Positions 4,525 through 7,496 of a stretch of DNA of 7,496 nt are shown here, piece by piece. The translations under genes were made by a program, and so were the position numbers. This DNA is from Pseudomonadota bacterium (GTDB lineage: Bacteria > Pseudomonadota > Alphaproteobacteria > Caulobacterales > Caulobacteraceae). The stretch is from contig JAEXKM010000126.1 of assembly GCA_023445705.1 (NCBI GenBank), forward strand, positions 1 through 7,496, written 5' to 3'. The notes beneath the pieces are model-generated. The model did no database searches and was not told the DNA's origin. It was given only the letters and a program-made list of their open reading frames with translations. Every line of letters begins with the position of its first letter. Position 1 is the stretch's first letter.

Positions 4525-7496
4525 ATGAATTCTAGGTCTTTGAAGTGGCTTATGGTCGGCGGCGTCGCCTATGGCGCCTTGCTGGCCGGCGTAGCCCAGG
4601 CGCAGACGGCTGACGGGGCGGCCGCTGTCGAAGAAGTCGTGGTCACGGGTTCGCGTATCGCCCGTCAGGACTACGCGGCCAACAGCCCCATCATTTCGGT
4701 CGGCCAGGAAGCCATCCAGAACACCGGCCAGGTGACTGTCGAAAAGTCCCTGTCGCAGATGCCGCAATTCTCGGGCTCGTTCGGCCAGGGTAACACCGGC
4801 TCGACCTCGACCGGCCTGAACGGCGGTCAATCGTACGCCTCGCTGCGCGGCCTCGGCGCCAAGCGGACCCTGATCCTGATGGACGGCCGCCGCCTGCAGC
4901 CGTCGAACCCGGACGGCTCGGTCGACCTCAACACCATTCCTGAAGCGCTGATCGAGAACGTCGAAGTCATCACCGGCGGCGCCTCGACGGCGTACGGTTC
5001 GGACGCCACGGCCGGCGTCGTGAACTTCCGCCTGAAGCGCAACTTCGAAGGTCTCGTCGTCGACAGCCAATATGGCATCTCGGAAAAGGGCGACGGCGAG
5101 TCCTTCAAGATCTCGGCGACCCTTGGCGGCGCCTTCAATGAAGGCCGTGGCCGCGCCGTCCTGTCGGTCGACTACACCAATCGCGACCGGGCCCTGCAGG
5201 CCTCTCGCGACTACTACATCTTCCGCACCTCGACCCCGGGCCTGTCGACCATCCCGCAGGGCACGGTGCTGTTCGGCGCGAACCTGCCGCGGCTTTCGGC
5301 TGTCAACGGTGTCTTCGTCGGCGAGTACGGCACCCCCGCTCTGCCGGGCAACGCCGCTGGCTTCTACACTGGCCAGATCGGCTTCAATACCGACCAGACC
5401 ATCTTCTCGACGGCCGGCGTGAAGGTTCAGAACTTCCGCGATCCGGAAACCAACGACGCCTATATCGTCAATTCCAACGCCTCGGGCACTTCGCAGCAGG
5501 TGAACTTCGGCTTCGACGGCTCGTCGCTGCAGTCGGACCTCGACCGTTACGCAGTCTTCGGCAAGATCGACTACGACCTGACCGACAATGTTCGCCTCTT
5601 CACCCAATTCACCTTCACCGACTACGAGTCCACGGGCATCACCAACCCGACCCTGGCCTCGAACGTCTACGGCCTGACGGTCCCGGTCTCGAACCCGTTC
5701 ATCCCGGACGACTTCCGCACCATCCTGGCTTCGCGCCCCAGCCCGAACGCAGACTTCACCTTCTACAAGGCCCTGAACATCCTTGGGCCGCGCGTTCAGA
5801 AGTACAGCTACACCGTCTATCAGCTGACGAGCGGCCTGTCGGGCAGCGTCGGCTTCAAGGACTGGACCTGGGACGCCTATGCTTCGTACTCCAAGGCCAA
5901 GTTCGACAACGAACAATGGGGTGGCGCCAGCGCCAGCGCGGTTTCGCGCCTGCTTCGCAGCCCGACCGGCGGGACGGAATACTGCGCCGGTGGCTGGAAC
6001 CCCTTCGGCAACCTGACCCCGTCGGGCGACTGCATCACCTATATGAGCCGCCGCACGCTGAACCAGAACAGCTTGGAACAGCGCGTCGTCGAGGCCAGCG
6101 TCCAGGGTGGCGCGTTCGAACTGCCGGCCGGTGAAGTGCGCTTCGCCCTCGGCGCCGACTACCGCGCCAACGAGTACACCTTCAGCCCCGATGCGCAGCT
6201 CAACCTGCCGGGCGGCGTCTCCGACGTTCTCGGCTACAGCGTCCTGCGCGATGCGGCCGGCTCGGTGGACACCTACGAGCTGTTCGGCGAAGTCCTGGTT
6301 CCGATCGTGAAGGACCTGCCGTTCGTGCAGGAGTTCAACCTCAACCTCGGCTACCGCTTCTCGGACTACTCGTCGGTCGGCGCGATCAGCACCTACAAGG
6401 CCGACTTCGAGTGGCAGATGGTGGACGCGGTGCGTCTGCGCGGCGGTTATAACCGCGCCATCCGCGCCCCTAGCGTCGGCGAGCTCTACGCGCCGGTCTC
6501 GACGGGCTCGGTCGCCATCGGCACCGCCAGCCCGACGAATACTGACGGCGATCCCTGCGATGTCCGCTCGTCGTTCCGCCAGGGCTCGAGCGGAGCTCAG
6601 GTCCGCGCGCTCTGCCTGACTCAAGGCGTCCCCACGGCGATCATCGACAGCTATCAGCTCGGCACGGCCCAGGTCTTCGCCCTCACCGGCGGTAACCCGG
6701 ACCTGCAGGAGGAAACCGCCGACACGTTCTCGATCGGCGCGGTCTTCCGCTCGCCCTTCGATCACCCGCTGCTGAGCCGCATGTCGGCCTCGATCGACTG
6801 GTACAGCATCAAGGTGAAGGACGCCGTCGGCAGCTTGCCGATCAAGAACGCGTTCCAGTTCTGCTTCAACGCGGGCGGCGCGAACCCGAGCTTCGATCCG
6901 ACCAACTACTACTGCCAGCTCATCTCGCGGAACACGGCCAGCGGCGTGCCGCTGAACCCGGTCCAGCCGCTGCTGAACCTTGGTCAGTTCGAAACCACCG
7001 GCATCGACTTCCAGTTCGACTGGGCGGCCGAGCTGGCGGACATGGGCCTGGGCGACAACTCGGGCACCCTCGCCCTCAACGTGGCCCTCGGTTACCTGGA
7101 CAGCTTCAAGATCCAAACCCTGCCGGGTGCGGAAACCTTTGACTACGCCGGTACCTGGGGCACGGCCGTTGAGACCAGCGCTGGTCAAGCTCACCCGGAA
7201 TGGAAGTCGGTCACCACCGCGACCTACACCTGGGGCCCGGCGAGCGTCGGCCTGCGTTGGCGCCACATCAGCGCCATGGACAACTCTGCCGTCGTGGTCA
7301 CCCCGACCAGTACGGCGCATGGCGTGAAGTCGTACGACATCTTCGACCTGAACGCGCGCGCGACCCTGCCCTGGGACAGCGAGCTGCGTTTCGGGGTGAA
7401 CAACCTGTTCGACAAGGCTCCGCCGCAAGCGGGCAACGACGAAGGCAACTACGACGCCCAGAACTACGATGTCATGGGCCGCGCCTACTACGTCGG
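4525..7496 (+). CDS. TonB-dependent outer-membrane receptor (3' end outside window)
   Basis: An outer-membrane active-transport channel energised by TonB-ExbBD. The ATG at 4525 has AGGG at 4514-4517, seven bases upstream. Residues 1-26 are a signal peptide (basic SRSLK, hydrophobic core, cleavage after VAQA). A TonB box with the family's VEEVVVTGSRI follows at 35-45. The plug domain spans about 53-172 (SLRGLGAKRTLILMDGRR, then VEVITGGASTAYGSDATAGVVNFRLKR). The rest is a beta-barrel with the late signature ALTGGNPDLQEETADTFSIG. There are exactly six cysteines, in three close pairs (487/503, 678/697, 780/797), probably loop disulfides. In all 990 complete codons are visible; the sequence stops at GRAYYV-G, where relatives usually have about eight more residues ending in an aromatic. 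It diverges from the TPR-oxygenase gene. Substrate unknown: siderophore, oligosaccharide or other compounds are all possible for this large family. Confidence 0.97.
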   Translation, partial: MNSRSLKWLMVGGVAYGALLAGVAQAQTADGAAAVEEVVVTGSRIARQDYAANSPIISVGQEAIQNTGQVTVEKSLSQMPQFSGSFGQGNTGSTSTGLNGGQSYASLRGLGAKRTLILMDGRRLQPSNPDGSVDLNTIPEALIENVEVITGGASTAYGSDATAGVVNFRLKRNFEGLVVDSQYGISEKGDGESFKISATLGGAFNEGRGRAVLSVDYTNRDRALQASRDYYIFRTSTPGLSTIPQGTVLFGANLPRLSAVNGVFVGEYGTPALPGNAAGFYTGQIGFNTDQTIFSTAGVKVQNFRDPETNDAYIVNSNASGTSQQVNFGFDGSSLQSDLDRYAVFGKIDYDLTDNVRLFTQFTFTDYESTGITNPTLASNVYGLTVPVSNPFIPDDFRTILASRPSPNADFTFYKALNILGPRVQKYSYTVYQLTSGLSGSVGFKDWTWDAYASYSKAKFDNEQWGGASASAVSRLLRSPTGGTEYCAGGWNPFGNLTPSGDCITYMSRRTLNQNSLEQRVVEASVQGGAFELPAGEVRFALGADYRANEYTFSPDAQLNLPGGVSDVLGYSVLRDAAGSVDTYELFGEVLVPIVKDLPFVQEFNLNLGYRFSDYSSVGAISTYKADFEWQMVDAVRLRGGYNRAIRAPSVGELYAPVSTGSVAIGTASPTNTDGDPCDVRSSFRQGSSGAQVRALCLTQGVPTAIIDSYQLGTAQVFALTGGNPDLQEETADTFSIGAVFRSPFDHPLLSRMSASIDWYSIKVKDAVGSLPIKNAFQFCFNAGGANPSFDPTNYYCQLISRNTASGVPLNPVQPLLNLGQFETTGIDFQFDWAAELADMGLGDNSGTLALNVALGYLDSFKIQTLPGAETFDYAGTWGTAVETSAGQAHPEWKSVTTATYTWGPASVGLRWRHISAMDNSAVVVTPTSTAHGVKSYDIFDLNARATLPWDSELRFGVNNLFDKAPPQAGNDEGNYDAQNYDVMGRAYYV

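Noticed and set aside
4502..4527. GTG at 4502 as a start or leader peptide for the receptor
   Set aside because: It is in a different frame from the receptor and meets TGA after eight codons. The ATG at 4525 gives a proper signal peptide and has AGGG upstream.
4108..7428. Leftward open frame of 1106 codons antisense to the TonB receptor
   Set aside because: Its triplets are in exact register with the receptor codons, so a stop would need a sense TTA, CTA or TCA codon. These are rare in GC-rich genes, which explains the length. The product resembles no family and the receptor on the other strand is unmistakable.
1..7496. CRISPR array, tRNA, transposase, phage or toxin-antitoxin system
   Set aside because: No regularly spaced repeats, cloverleaf, transposase motifs or terminal repeats were seen. 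The small membrane frames lack features that would identify a toxin-antitoxin pair.

Overview
The window is GC-rich DNA whose genes strongly prefer G or C at third codon positions. Together with a large TonB-dependent receptor of the 'EEVVVTGSRI' type, this suggests an alphaproteobacterium, most likely Caulobacterales (Caulobacter, Phenylobacterium or Brevundimonas-like). That placement is inference. I see no mobile element, tRNA, rRNA or CRISPR array. The region reads as chromosomal housekeeping and nutrient-uptake genes.

Left part (1-1274): a Nudix hydrolase cut by the window start runs rightward and meets a leftward GFA-family zinc protein; both stop codons sit inside one CTAG. Between the GFA gene and the transporter lie two short, previously easy-to-miss rightward reading frames (46 and 50 codons). 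Both have coding-like third-position composition and a predicted membrane segment. The second has a strong Shine-Dalgarno site (GGAGG) that is buried in a 9-bp inverted repeat. Its stop codon interleaves with that of the transporter gene.

Middle part (1271-4291, leftward): a DctA/GltP-family dicarboxylate or amino acid:cation symporter, preceded on the same strand by a protein of TPR repeats fused to a C-terminal 2-oxoglutarate/Fe(II) oxygenase domain.

Right part (4525-7496, rightward): a nearly complete TonB-dependent outer-membrane receptor that runs off the window about eight residues before its expected end. It is divergent from the TPR-oxygenase gene and shares an intergenic regulatory region of about 0.1-0.23 kb with it, depending on where the oxygenase starts. 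The receptor, the TPR-oxygenase and the inner-membrane symporter could form an uptake-related neighbourhood, but the sequence does not reveal the substrate.

The most interesting items are the pair of small membrane-protein frames with the occluded ribosome site, and the receptor/oxygenase divergent pair. No clearly new defence or mobile system is visible.
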